Assembly (NCBI GenBank): GCA_002747145.1
Contig: PDTI01000010.1
Span: forward strand, 1 to 51,186
Direction: 5' to 3'
DNA from: Desulfobacter postgatei
GTDB lineage: Bacteria > Desulfobacterota > Desulfobacteria > Desulfobacterales > Desulfobacteraceae
DNA length: 51,186 bases
Shown: positions 18,594-28,422 of the stretch, in pieces
Layout: each line of letters begins with the position of its first letter
Position numbering within the stretch: the first letter of the stretch is position 1
Notes under the pieces: model-generated
What the model was told of the DNA's origin: nothing
Databases searched by the model: none
The model's input: only the letters and a program-made list of their open reading frames with translations
Translations under genes and position numbers: made by a program

Positions 18594-19835
18594 TTAGTCA
18601 AAAGGACGTATTGGCGATACAAACAAGGCGGCACTCATTAAGGCAAAAAACCAACCTTCAGCGCTGTCCTGGAGCGGAGACGCTACCATACAGGACGTCA
18701 TGATGGTTAAGACAAGGCCCCGGCCAAGCAGTGTGCTTTCATTTTTTTGAAAAAAACCAGCACGCCACCATTGGGTGATGAAAAACCAGAGAAGAATCAA
18801 TATGCCCACCAGGCCAAACTGCACGCCAACCATTAAATAATCGTTATGGGGGTTGTCTGATTGATTGAACCGGGTGCCTTTTACCAAATCAGAATAGGCG
18901 GTTTGAAAGCTTCCTGTGCCTGTGCCGATGAAAGGACTTTTTTTTATGAGTTTAAGTGAGTTTGTGTAGAATTCAAGGCGCAGGCCGATAGAGGAGGGTC
19001 GACTCACCGGCTCTCCATAATTCCATGCCTTTATTTCATTGACTGTGATACGGGCTCTTTTCAGCAATGGATTTGATGGATAGCACCATAAAAAAAGCCC
19101 TATGCAGATACAGAGGATAAAGAAGACTACAAGGCTGTTCCGGCTGCTCCATGAAAAAAAATAGTACACAAGAAGGACAAGGATAATCAGGTGGCCGGTA
19201 CGTCCGCCTACCATAAATAATACATTGACTAAGGAAAGAAAGCTGAATCCTGCCCATAGAATTCGTGCTCTAAATGTTTTAGCTGATCTGGCCAGGACTG
19301 CCGCAACAAATACGGTAAATGCCATGAATGTATTGTGTTTGATGTGGTCGTGGAAAACATAACAGTCAAGCGGGTTACCTTTGACAGGTATAAATCCCGG
19401 TACCATCTCCATGCGTATCAGGTACGAGAGAACAAGAACGAATCCCATGGCACTGATAAATGATATCAAAACAGCCCGGGCATTTTTTTCTTTTTTTAGA
19501 TATATCATAGACATGGCTATGAATAGGAACTTACCGCCGTTTTGGATGCTCTCAAGTACTTTTTCCTGGTTTGTATGGGTATATAAAAGTCCTGCCAGAT
19601 GAATCAGGAAAAATATACAACCAGCCATGGCTACAGGATTGTATTTTATGATAATTGTCAATTCTTTTAATGGGTTTTTAAAGTTGTCCAGAATCCAGAA
19701 CAACAGGAAAAGCCCTAAAACTACATAGGTTGCGGCCGTGGATACAGGAATGGTAAATGCGAGCAGAATCAGCATGAAACGGCATATTTTATTTAAATTT
19801 AGTGAGATCAATTTAGTCTGCATTCGTTTTCTCAT
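18594..19835 (-). CDS. waaL: O-antigen ligase-like (WaaL/Wzy) membrane protein
   Basis: Multi-TM; PFIGTGTGSFQTAYSDLV and NPHNDYLMVGVQFGLVGILILLWF motifs. Confidence 0.78.
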   Translation of the reverse strand: MRKRMQTKLISLNLNKICRFMLILLAFTIPVSTAATYVVLGLFLLFWILDNFKNPLKELTIIIKYNPVAMAGCIFFLIHLAGLLYTHTNQEKVLESIQNGGKFLFIAMSMIYLKKEKNARAVLISFISAMGFVLVLSYLIRMEMVPGFIPVKGNPLDCYVFHDHIKHNTFMAFTVFVAAVLARSAKTFRARILWAGFSFLSLVNVLFMVGGRTGHLIILVLLVYYFFSWSSRNSLVVFFILCICIGLFLWCYPSNPLLKRARITVNEIKAWNYGEPVSRPSSIGLRLEFYTNSLKLIKKSPFIGTGTGSFQTAYSDLVKGTRFNQSDNPHNDYLMVGVQFGLVGILILLWFFITQWWRAGFFQKNESTLLGRGLVLTIMTSCMVASPLQDSAEGWFFALMSAALFVSPIRPFD

Positions 19836-20004
19836 ATGAAAGTCACAATGAGTTGTTTAATTGGCATCTGCTGATTTTCTCTCATATGGATAATGTGTCC
19901 TTTCTGCTATTGTTACAATCGTTTAAAATAACGCTTTAAAAAGTGCTTCCAGGGACTCTGACTGATTCCCAATGACAGTTTCACCATATTCTAGCCGCAT
20001 TAAT

Positions 20005-20256
20005 TCATCTCTGGTAACCTGCCAGCGCCCAAATTAAGTTAAAAAAGGTAGATTGCCCCAGAAAACCAAGCACCATCAAACTTTCTTCACTTATTTCTTC
20101 ATCTTTGTAGAGCTGAAGAACTTTGTCAATTCCGCTGTAGAGACTGAGGCCAAAACCACGAAGATTATTTGCAACCGAGATAAATCCTTTCGTTGCAGAC
20201 CGAGCTTTTCGGCAATAGTCCTGTTTTATCGACCATCGCCGTCCTGACCCTTCCAT
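20005..20256 (-). CDS. Small hypothetical protein
   Basis: 83 aa ORF in otherwise empty interval; no recognised domain. Confidence 0.25.
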   Translation of the reverse strand: MEGSGRRWSIKQDYCRKARSATKGFISVANNLRGFGLSLYSGIDKVLQLYKDEEISEESLMVLGFLGQSTFFNLIWALAGYQR

Positions 20257-20379
20257 CCTATCTTTCCAGGTATAAAAGGCGTCCCACCCAGGGATATTTC
20301 ACGCATAGCTGCCATGGAAAAAGAAAAACGTGATCAGGCTTTCAACCGTTAGCGCCTGTTTAAATTTTCAGCGTTTTTA

Positions 20380-21186
20380 TTATTTTTCATACATGCCTTC
20401 AAACTGGCGGGCAATATTGTCACGCTCATAAACAATTTCCACCCGGCGGTTCCGGGCCCGGCCCTGGGCCGTATCATTGGTAGCCACGGGATGATACTGA
20501 GCATAGCCTTCGGCGGAAATATAAAAAGGCGACACCCCGTTTGCGACCAGCAGGCGCGCAACCGTAGACGCCCTGGCCGAAGACAGTTCCCAGTTCGATG
20601 GATAAATGGGTGACGTAATGGGCTCTGAATCGGTATGCCCACGGATCTTTACATGGTAGGCAAGCCGTGACAGGACCGTGGCCACTTTGTCAAGAATCTC
20701 CAGCCCCTTGGGGGATAGCCGGGTGCCGCCTGCCGGAAAAAGCAGCAGATCGGACATGGTGATGACCACACCGACCTCGGTTTTTGTAACACTGACCTCT
20801 CCGCCCAGTTTATTGAAAAGGACCAGCTCCCTGATCTCAGAAACAATATCATCCATCTCCTTTTCAATCATGCCGCCAAGTTCATCAACGGAGGGGGGCT
20901 GCTCGGTTTTGTCCGAAGGTACCGGACGCATGATCAATCCCTCCCGGGTACCGGATTCAGGTACGGCCTGAGCCCCCAAAGCACTTCTCAGGGATTTGAC
21001 CAGTTCTTTGTAGGTCTCCTGCTGGGTGGTACTCATGGCGAATAAAAGAACAAAAAAGCACATCAGAAGCGTTACCAGATCCGCAAAGGTTGCCATCCAT
21101 GCGGGCGCACCTTCGGTGACATTGATAATCTCTTCCTTAACAACCTTTTGTTTTCCGCTACCGGAATCTTCGTCGTTTTCAGCCAT
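20380..21186 (-). CDS. motB: Flagellar motor protein MotB (OmpA-like C-terminus)
   Basis: GAPAWMATFADLVTLLMCFFVLLFAMS plug/TM; IRGHTDSEPI...NWELSSARASTVARLL; GRARNRRVEIV. Confidence 0.93.
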   Translation of the reverse strand: MAENDEDSGSGKQKVVKEEIINVTEGAPAWMATFADLVTLLMCFFVLLFAMSTTQQETYKELVKSLRSALGAQAVPESGTREGLIMRPVPSDKTEQPPSVDELGGMIEKEMDDIVSEIRELVLFNKLGGEVSVTKTEVGVVITMSDLLLFPAGGTRLSPKGLEILDKVATVLSRLAYHVKIRGHTDSEPITSPIYPSNWELSSARASTVARLLVANGVSPFYISAEGYAQYHPVATNDTAQGRARNRRVEIVYERDNIARQFEGMYEK

Positions 21187-21214
21187 GCCTATATCCTTTT
21201 ACCCAAACCATGGA

Positions 21215-21976
21215 TTACTTCTTTTCTTCCTTGGCTGCATCCCCCAGATAGACCTTGAGCTTGTCTTCCATAAGCTTGGGATGTTCCCCTTCCCGGATGG
21301 ATAAAATGCCCTCGTAAACAATACTCATGTTGGTAATTTCCTCTTCGGTGCGACCTTTGAGCTTATCGCTCATGGGAATAAAAAACAGGTTAGCCATGAT
21401 AGCCCCGTAAAATGTCGTGATCATGGCAACAGCCATTTTGGGACCAATGGTTGACGGGTCATCCAGATTGGCCAGCATCTGCACAAGGCCGATCAGTGTG
21501 CCGATCATGCCGAATGCCGGTGCATAGGCTGCCATGGCGGCAAAAATATTTGACCCGGTCTCCAGACTCTTTTTGGTCAATTCCATCTTCTTTTCCATGA
21601 TCTGCCCGATATCTTCGGTCTTCACCCCGTCCACGGTCATCTGCAGGGCCTGGGCCAGATAGGGATCCGAAGCACTCTGGATGTCACTTTCAATGGACAG
21701 CAACCCCCCTTTTCTGGCCTTATTGGATATTTCCGTGAGATTGGCAATGATATCCTCGGCTTTTTCAATTTTGAACATGAACACCTTGATAGCGGTTTTA
21801 ACGATGCCGATCACATCACCCAAAGGAAAACCAATCATGGTTGCAGCAATGGTACCGCCCACGACAATAAGGATAGAGGGGATATTGATGAACATACCGA
21901 TGGGACCGCCCAAAAGAATGGTACCCAGAATGAACCCAATCCCGGAAACAACACCGATGACTGAAGAAATATCCAT
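21215..21976 (-). CDS. motA: Flagellar motor protein MotA
   Basis: FINIPSILIVVGGTIAATMIGFP, AFGMIGTLIGLVQMLANLDDPSTIGPKMAVAMITTFYGAIMANLFFIPMSDKL. Confidence 0.95.
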   Translation of the reverse strand: MDISSVIGVVSGIGFILGTILLGGPIGMFINIPSILIVVGGTIAATMIGFPLGDVIGIVKTAIKVFMFKIEKAEDIIANLTEISNKARKGGLLSIESDIQSASDPYLAQALQMTVDGVKTEDIGQIMEKKMELTKKSLETGSNIFAAMAAYAPAFGMIGTLIGLVQMLANLDDPSTIGPKMAVAMITTFYGAIMANLFFIPMSDKLKGRTEEEITNMSIVYEGILSIREGEHPKLMEDKLKVYLGDAAKEEKK

Positions 21977-21981
21977 TTGGT

Positions 21982-23349
21982 TCAGACCTTTATATAAACA
22001 GTTTCTTCTACAGGATATGCCCTGTGATATTGTATTATTTTATCAATGGCTTGCCGGGTCAGAGTTTCTCCTGCAGGCAGCAGTTTGGTACCGGTCTGGG
22101 TGAACAGTGTTGCACTGAGAATCATTCCCGGTTTCAGTTGTTCCACACCGACACCACGCACCTGAAGTGTGTCTGCGCCCCAATGGAGCACCGCATACTT
22201 TTCAAGCCATCCGGCGATCTTTGGATCAAGCCGGCTGCCTATTTTAGGCTCAAGTTCTGAAAGCAGCGCCTGAACGCCAAAGGAAACATTGCTCTCCCGA
22301 AGGGTTTCAAGCTCATCCGCAGCCGCTAGAATTCTTGAGGCCAAAGGAATATGGTGCCATGTCAACCCATCAGGATATCCTGTGCCGTCCACATTTTCAT
22401 TCAAAAAACGGATAACCGCCGCTACCCGCTCAAATCCACGGCAATGACTGAGCAGTTCAGCACCTTTAACCGGAAACTGCACCATCATCGCCTGATCATA
22501 TACTGTGGGGCTGCTGTCTGGATATTCTCCCGCCTCTTGCCCTTCAGGTTCTTTTGGGTAAATATAATCCTTTGAAAGGAAGAGAAGCCCAATTTCGTGA
22601 AGCATACCAGCTTTTGACAGATCCTCCAACTGTTTTTGGGATAATCCCATCTTCTTTGCGATAAAACAGGCGATCTCTCCCACACGCTCTCCATGGCCGC
22701 GATTACGCTCCACCCGCTGACGAATCAGCGCATAAAGCATCCGGCCGAACCCTTCCATATCCCCAGCCATCTGTGTCTTGATATCCAGAAGGTTTTGTTT
22801 TAAGCGATTGCGCCCTTCGGACATCTGATGAATCTGTTTCAACGCGGTGTTCAGGTTACTCTTATCCTCAAGCAATTCATCTTTGACTTTTTTTAATTCG
22901 CGTTTAAACCGGTCCAGATATCCAAAGGATTTTTCAAGGGAGGCGGTTTTGGAATACAGCGCCTGTTGGAGATGCAGCTTATCCATGCTGCCTTTGGATT
23001 TGACTTCAATCTCCCGTATATCCAAAGGCCAGTCCACCACATGATCAGCACCCAATGCCATGAGACTTAATCGGACACGTTTCTTAGTCTCTTCAGGAAC
23101 GATAACAAAAACAGCCGGAGAAAATTTAAAATGACAGGCGCCAAGCCCATCAAACCACGTCCGCACATTTTCCGGATCAATATTGTCCTCAGGTGCAAAG
23201 GGATCCATCAGCACAATATCCGGCCGCTGTTTCAGGGATTGTATCGCATCAGGCCGATCAACACAGGCAAGAAAAAGATGGGAATGTGCAGACCCAAAAT
23301 CCTGGGGACACCGGGAACCGATGTATAAAATGGAAAGGCGTAAAGCCAT
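21982..23349 (-). CDS. HD-GYP-like domain protein with N-terminal receiver-like region
   Basis: Receiver-like N-terminus; RNRGHGERVGEIACFIAKKMGLSQKQLEDLSKAGMLHEIG, LNENVDGTGYPDGL, ASRILAAADELETL. Confidence 0.75.
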   Translation of the reverse strand: MALRLSILYIGSRCPQDFGSAHSHLFLACVDRPDAIQSLKQRPDIVLMDPFAPEDNIDPENVRTWFDGLGACHFKFSPAVFVIVPEETKKRVRLSLMALGADHVVDWPLDIREIEVKSKGSMDKLHLQQALYSKTASLEKSFGYLDRFKRELKKVKDELLEDKSNLNTALKQIHQMSEGRNRLKQNLLDIKTQMAGDMEGFGRMLYALIRQRVERNRGHGERVGEIACFIAKKMGLSQKQLEDLSKAGMLHEIGLLFLSKDYIYPKEPEGQEAGEYPDSSPTVYDQAMMVQFPVKGAELLSHCRGFERVAAVIRFLNENVDGTGYPDGLTWHHIPLASRILAAADELETLRESNVSFGVQALLSELEPKIGSRLDPKIAGWLEKYAVLHWGADTLQVRGVGVEQLKPGMILSATLFTQTGTKLLPAGETLTRQAIDKIIQYHRAYPVEETVYIKV

Positions 23350-23374
23350 AAATTAAACGACACCTGTCTCTTGT

Positions 23375-23926
23375 CTATTCCGAATATCCACGGGTCCACC
23401 ATTCATCCCAGCGTGTGCAAAGGATCTCCCGGGCAAGCTGTTTCCCCGTATCTGTCTTAAGGCGGCCCACCACAAAGGAGAGCCAGGATTCAGGTGAAGT
23501 GGCGCCAAGATCTTTTAATTTTTTTAGTTCAAGGATAAAGGAAAGCTGGTCCGCATCATTGGCCAGCCGGGCTTCCATGGTTTCTGCCTGGTTGAACTCA
23601 TCAATCAGTTCGGCAATATCCTTTGCCCAGTCAAGGCCTTGAATCAGATGTAATACCGCCTTGGATTCATCCACAGTATTATAATGCTTATGGACGTAAT
23701 TCAAATCCCCTGTCCGGGCCTCGGCCGTATCATGCACCAGGGCCATGGAAATAAGCTTTTCAGCATTGACATCCGGTTCAAGACGGGCCATGACAAAGCA
23801 CAAAAAAGCTGTGGTAAAACTATGTTCCGCAATACTTTCCTTTCCCGTGCCCAAAAAAGAGTATCCGCTCCGATTCAGGTCTTTGAGCATTCGTACTTCA
23901 AACAAAAGATCAGCAATCCGTGTCAT
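23375..23926 (-). CDS. HD-domain phosphohydrolase (YfbR/HDDC2-like)
   Basis: ESIAEHSFTTAFLC, ALVHDTAEARTGD, LANDADQLSFILE. Confidence 0.85.
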   Translation of the reverse strand: MTRIADLLFEVRMLKDLNRSGYSFLGTGKESIAEHSFTTAFLCFVMARLEPDVNAEKLISMALVHDTAEARTGDLNYVHKHYNTVDESKAVLHLIQGLDWAKDIAELIDEFNQAETMEARLANDADQLSFILELKKLKDLGATSPESWLSFVVGRLKTDTGKQLAREILCTRWDEWWTRGYSE

Positions 23927-23950
23927 TTCGCATCCATTTTCTGTGATTTA

Positions 23951-24111
23951 GAGCTGTTTTGATAATTAGGGGATCAAGACGAAATTTCATGAAAATGAGA
24001 ACCAATTGTTACAAATTTTGTGTTAATAGCCGGACTATTCGCATAAAATTTGGTAGAATTGGGGCCATTTTCATGAGATTGCAGCCGATTCATCAATTAC
24101 CAAACAAGCTC
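23951..24111. mobile_element. MITE copy 2 (161 bp, longest form), TSD TTA
   Basis: TTA|GAGCTGTTTTGATAATTAGGGGATC...CATCAATTACCAAACAAGCTC|TTA; the two halves are inverse of each other over the whole length. Confidence 0.88.
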
Positions 24112-24195
24112 TTAGGCAACACATATTGACATTTATAGAACATTCGTTTAAATAAAGTCAAGATTTACAAGATTCAACACATCATTGGAGGTTCC

Positions 24196-25200
24196 ATGCC
24201 GATTCATGAAAGAGAGTTTTCACCCTTGGTGTTCCTAATTGCGGTTTTCATCTTTACTTGCCTTTCCCCGGTTGGTGCCCGGGAAAAAGTAGAAACCTTT
24301 GACACAAATCAGGATACAGGCTTTTACTACACCATCAAAAAAGGCGACACCCTCTGGGATTTGTCCAAAAAATTTTATGATTCCCAATGGGACTGGCCAG
24401 GTCTGTGGTCACTCAACAAGGAGATTAAAAATCCCCACTGGATTTATCCGGGCAACACCATCAGGGTGTATCTCAAACCTGAATTTAAAAAACAAAGCCC
24501 GGAAAAACCAGCCCGGATGGTGGTTGACACCCGGTTCAATTATCCTGCCATTCACAGAACCGGATTTATCAGGGACAAACAGGTGCCGCCCCTTGGCACG
24601 GTATTGCGGGAAAAAGACGGCAATGTCATGATGGCCACAGATGATATTGTTTACATCCAACCCACCGGTCGCGCCCCTTTTATTCCCGGACACAGGTACC
24701 AGATTTACGCCACCTCCCAGGTGGATCAAAAGATCGGCACAAGCCGTTACAAAGGCATTAGACACTTGGTCAAGGCCGACCTTGAGATTATTGAAGTCAA
24801 TACCCAATATGCGGTGGGCAAGATTAAGAATTCTTACAGAGATGTGGGTTCAGGAGATATGATCATGGATTTTTATCCAAGACAGCCGACATTTGAGGTG
24901 GATGAACACCCTGAGCCTATAGATGCGGTGTTGCTCTGTTCCGAGGATGACAACATTCTGGTTAACGATTACCGTATCGGCTTTATCAACAAGGGCTCCC
25001 AGGATAATATCCAGCCGGGCAATATTTACACCATCAAGCGCGGCAAAGCCACCGAATCAGTTCATGATCTCAAAACAGGGTTAAATATCGCACCGGTAAC
25101 AAGCGGCAGGCTCATTGTTCTTCATACGGAATCGGCAAGTGCCACGGTCATGCTGCTGTCGTCAACCCAGGATATTCACCCCGGCGATATCGTCAATTAA
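24196..25200 (+). CDS. LysM-domain secreted/periplasmic protein
   Basis: Signal peptide-like N-terminus; YTIKKGDTLWDLSKKFYDSQWDWPGLWSLNKEIKNPHWIYPGNTIRVY. Confidence 0.87.
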   Translation: MPIHEREFSPLVFLIAVFIFTCLSPVGAREKVETFDTNQDTGFYYTIKKGDTLWDLSKKFYDSQWDWPGLWSLNKEIKNPHWIYPGNTIRVYLKPEFKKQSPEKPARMVVDTRFNYPAIHRTGFIRDKQVPPLGTVLREKDGNVMMATDDIVYIQPTGRAPFIPGHRYQIYATSQVDQKIGTSRYKGIRHLVKADLEIIEVNTQYAVGKIKNSYRDVGSGDMIMDFYPRQPTFEVDEHPEPIDAVLLCSEDDNILVNDYRIGFINKGSQDNIQPGNIYTIKRGKATESVHDLKTGLNIAPVTSGRLIVLHTESASATVMLLSSTQDIHPGDIVN

Positions 25201-25240
25201 TAAAATAGAATTGGGCCGAAGACAGATCCCCTCCCCGGCA

Positions 25241-27058
25241 TCACGCCTGCTGCCAGGTCACCCTTAAAATCTCCTGGTAGGTTGTATGCCCCTTAAGCAT
25301 CTTTTTTATGCCGTTTTCCTGTAAAGGGATCAGGCCCTGTTCACGGGCTGTCCGGTGCATATCACCAAGGTTTGCGTTACGGGTTGTCAACTGCTTTAAC
25401 CCCCGGGTATAGGCAAGAATTTCATAAATCCCGGTCCGGCCGCTGTAACCGGTATTTCTGCATTTCATACACCCCTTTCCGTGTTTCAACTTTAAGGGAC
25501 CATCGCCCGGTACAAAAAGACCTAAATCTTTAAGCTCCCCGCGGTCCATTTCAAAGGACTGGGCGCAATGGGGGCAGATTTTACGCACAAGACGCTGGGC
25601 AACGACCCCGGTCAGGGCGGAATGAATCAGATAGGGGGGGATACCCAGGTCTAAAAGCCTGAAAACCGTGGATACGGCATCATTCGTGTGCAGGGTGGAC
25701 AGAACTAAATGCCCTGTCAGGGCAGCCTGCACCGCTGCCTGGGCCGTTTCAAGATCCCGGATCTCCCCCACCATGATGATATCCGGATCCTGGCGCATAA
25801 TATTGCGTAAAACCGATCCGAATGTCACATCAATGGCCGGCTGAACACCCACCTGATTGAACTCCTCATGGATCATTTCAATGGGATCTTCAATGGTGGT
25901 GATATTCACTTCAGGCGAAGAGAGCATGCGCAATGAAGAATACAAGGTGGTGGACTTTCCTGACCCGGTGGGACCAGTCACCAATACAATACCAAAGGGC
26001 ATGGTGATCAATTTTTTATATTTTTTCAGGTCTGCCGGTGTGAATCCTAAGCTTTCCAGATCCTGGAAAAGAATTTCAGGATCCATGATCCGCATCACCA
26101 CCTTTTCGCCAAATGCCACAGGGATCGTGGATACCCGGATTTCCACTTCCTGATCCTTTTTGAGCATTTTAATCCGCCCGTCCTGGGGCCGGCGCTTTTC
26201 AGCCATATCCAGTGCAGACAGATTTTTAATACGGCTGACCACGGCATTGTGCAATTTTTTTGGTAATTTGTATACGGTGTGCAATGCCCCGTCAATGCGC
26301 ATGCGTACCAGACAAATATCCCGTTTGGGTTCAATGTGGACATCACTGGTTTTCTGGTCAAAGGCGTATGAGAACAGATGGTTCACAGCATTGACGATAT
26401 GCTGATCCGTGGATGGCGGCTCAGCGGTGTTGTCAAGTTTGACAAATCGTTCAAGATTGCCTATATCCACACCGGTCCGGGAGAAAAGGTTCTCAGCCGC
26501 ACTAATGGAGTGATGAAACCCGAAAAACTCCTTGATCAGCCGTTCCACATCTGTTTTCGAACTGACAATGGGAAATACTTTCAAATTGGTCACCCGTTGC
26601 ACATCGGCAATGGCCTCCTGGTTAAACGGATTCGGGGTGGCCACCACCAGTTTGCCGTCTTTCATCTGCAAAGGCAACAGCAGATGCTTCAGGGCAAAGG
26701 AGCGGGAAATAGTGCCGGTAACCAGATTAATTTCAAGCTTTAACGGATCAATTTTTTTATACGGCAGGTGCCAGGAATCGGCCAGGGTTTTAAAAATCAG
26801 ATCTTCATCAATCACTTTGTCGGGTTTGTCCAGCCGATTCAAATTCAAATAGACCAGCACATCAATAAAAGAGATGTCAGAAAGTGTCCTTTGCCTGTCT
26901 CCGGGTGAATTGCTATGGGTTTTCGCGGCAAGTTTTTCTTTTATCTTACGCTCCCGGCCAAGTAAATCCCTTGCCTGATCCGCAGAGATCAGTCGACCTG
27001 AAATCAGGGACTGACAAATGGCTTTGGCGCTGAAATACCGGTCAGAATTTGAATGCAT
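25241..27058 (-). CDS. GspE/PilB-family type II secretion / type IV pilus ATPase
   Basis: GIVLVTGPTGSGKSTTLYSSL, RQDPDIIMVGEIRDLETAQAAVQAALTGHLVLSTLHTND, CPHC/CMKC zinc motif. Confidence 0.93.
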   Translation of the reverse strand: MHSNSDRYFSAKAICQSLISGRLISADQARDLLGRERKIKEKLAAKTHSNSPGDRQRTLSDISFIDVLVYLNLNRLDKPDKVIDEDLIFKTLADSWHLPYKKIDPLKLEINLVTGTISRSFALKHLLLPLQMKDGKLVVATPNPFNQEAIADVQRVTNLKVFPIVSSKTDVERLIKEFFGFHHSISAAENLFSRTGVDIGNLERFVKLDNTAEPPSTDQHIVNAVNHLFSYAFDQKTSDVHIEPKRDICLVRMRIDGALHTVYKLPKKLHNAVVSRIKNLSALDMAEKRRPQDGRIKMLKKDQEVEIRVSTIPVAFGEKVVMRIMDPEILFQDLESLGFTPADLKKYKKLITMPFGIVLVTGPTGSGKSTTLYSSLRMLSSPEVNITTIEDPIEMIHEEFNQVGVQPAIDVTFGSVLRNIMRQDPDIIMVGEIRDLETAQAAVQAALTGHLVLSTLHTNDAVSTVFRLLDLGIPPYLIHSALTGVVAQRLVRKICPHCAQSFEMDRGELKDLGLFVPGDGPLKLKHGKGCMKCRNTGYSGRTGIYEILAYTRGLKQLTTRNANLGDMHRTAREQGLIPLQENGIKKMLKGHTTYQEILRVTWQQA

Positions 27059-27084
27059 GAATCTCCTGTGTATACTCTGTCATC

Positions 27085-27130
27085 ACAAAACAAAAATGCC
27101 GGGTTAACTTAATTAAGTCAACCCGGCATT
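27085..27130 (-). terminator. Intrinsic terminator downstream of the ferredoxin gene
   Basis: AATGCCGGGTT...AACCCGGCATT stem followed by TTTTTGTTTTG on the minus strand. Confidence 0.8.
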
Positions 27131-27155
27131 AATCAGATATAAGATAACGCCTGGT

Positions 27156-27344
27156 TTAGTCTTCTTCTATGGTGATGGCGTCCTCTTCACAAACTTCCAG
27201 GCAGCTTTCGCAGCCCATGCATTCATCGGCATTGACGGGAACGGATTTGTCATCCTCCATTTCAAACACCTCTGCAGGACATACATCAACACACTCTTCA
27301 CAGCCCACACATTTTTCCTGATCAACCGTTGCGGTAAAAGCCAT
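27156..27344 (-). CDS. 2x[4Fe-4S] ferredoxin
   Basis: CVGCEECVDVCP and CMGCESCLEVCEE cysteine clusters; 62 aa; AGGAGG-like site upstream. Confidence 0.95.
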   Translation of the reverse strand: MAFTATVDQEKCVGCEECVDVCPAEVFEMEDDKSVPVNADECMGCESCLEVCEEDAITIEED

Positions 27345-27456
27345 TTTAAAACCTCCTTAAAAATTAATAATACAACCGTATAAGCTCATCTTTATAAAAT
27401 CATCGCCTGATTCAGCACCCGCTTTTACAACAATGTTTTTGCTAAAACAAGCTTTT

Positions 27457-28416
27457 TTATAAAGGGAACTCCACCAGGCATACGCCAATTTGTCCACCTG
27501 GATTTATTTGAGTTAAATTCACATCACCAAGTTCTTTAAAAAAACGGATTTGAAGCCGCCCGGTCACAGAATCTTGGTCAGCAGCACCTTCAAAATATTC
27601 TTTTCCAGTATCAGGCGTCAGGCCCTGGGCCATCTGCTCGAAAATTGCCTCTATGTTAAGATGCTGTTGTGTTATACCTTCACTGTCATTTTCATGCACT
27701 TTTATAGAATCAATGTCAAGGGTATTTATCGCCTTGCCTGCACCGGTCAAAAATTGATCCATCACAGCCCTGCTGGTGGTGACCAGAATTGGCATACCTT
27801 CGTGACCAAAGCATTCTGCATCAAAAGCAGCCGTCAGCCAGGCGTTTATTCTTTTTTCAGTCATCTCCTGGCCCGGTTCACAGGGTTGGGTAGCGCCCAT
27901 GGACAGGGGCATTTCCCCCTCTCCTTTAAGTTCGGCAAAAAGTGCCGCACTTTCCTGGTCCAGCGCATCCAGTGCCGCCTGGATATCCTGGGATTCCCGG
28001 TCATGAATATCTGCAAGCTTAAGAAAAACAAGAGAATCATTATTTTCCCGTATCGTTGTTGGCTTCGGGTCATGGGAAGCTATCCCGTTACGGATGCCGG
28101 CTTTGATGGCCGCCACACCTGAATCATCTTTCAAAAACACGTTCTCACGAATCAACGCACGAAGATTTGTTTCATTGCCTTTATGGATGGCGGCCCAGTC
28201 CAGATAGGCGCGGATCTCTTGTTCAGCCAGGGCAAGTTTTTCCCTGTCAAGACAGACCCGCGTCAGCGCGCCTTTGGCCTCCAGACCAGACATCGGTTCG
28301 GGCAGCGTATCACCACCGTGAATATCTATCATATTTAAATTGTTAAAAAAGCAGAACAGGGTATTTGCCTGACGTTTATCCATAAAAGTAAACGGGAAAA
28401 AATAAAGTTTTATCAT
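27457..28416 (-). CDS. Conserved-looking hypothetical protein (nucleoid-associated YejK-like resemblance not established)
   Basis: Open 319 aa frame with a soluble, acidic composition; no motif I can assign. Confidence 0.55.
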   Translation of the reverse strand: MIKLYFFPFTFMDKRQANTLFCFFNNLNMIDIHGGDTLPEPMSGLEAKGALTRVCLDREKLALAEQEIRAYLDWAAIHKGNETNLRALIRENVFLKDDSGVAAIKAGIRNGIASHDPKPTTIRENNDSLVFLKLADIHDRESQDIQAALDALDQESAALFAELKGEGEMPLSMGATQPCEPGQEMTEKRINAWLTAAFDAECFGHEGMPILVTTSRAVMDQFLTGAGKAINTLDIDSIKVHENDSEGITQQHLNIEAIFEQMAQGLTPDTGKEYFEGAADQDSVTGRLQIRFFKELGDVNLTQINPGGQIGVCLVEFPL

Positions 28417-28422
28417 ACCATC

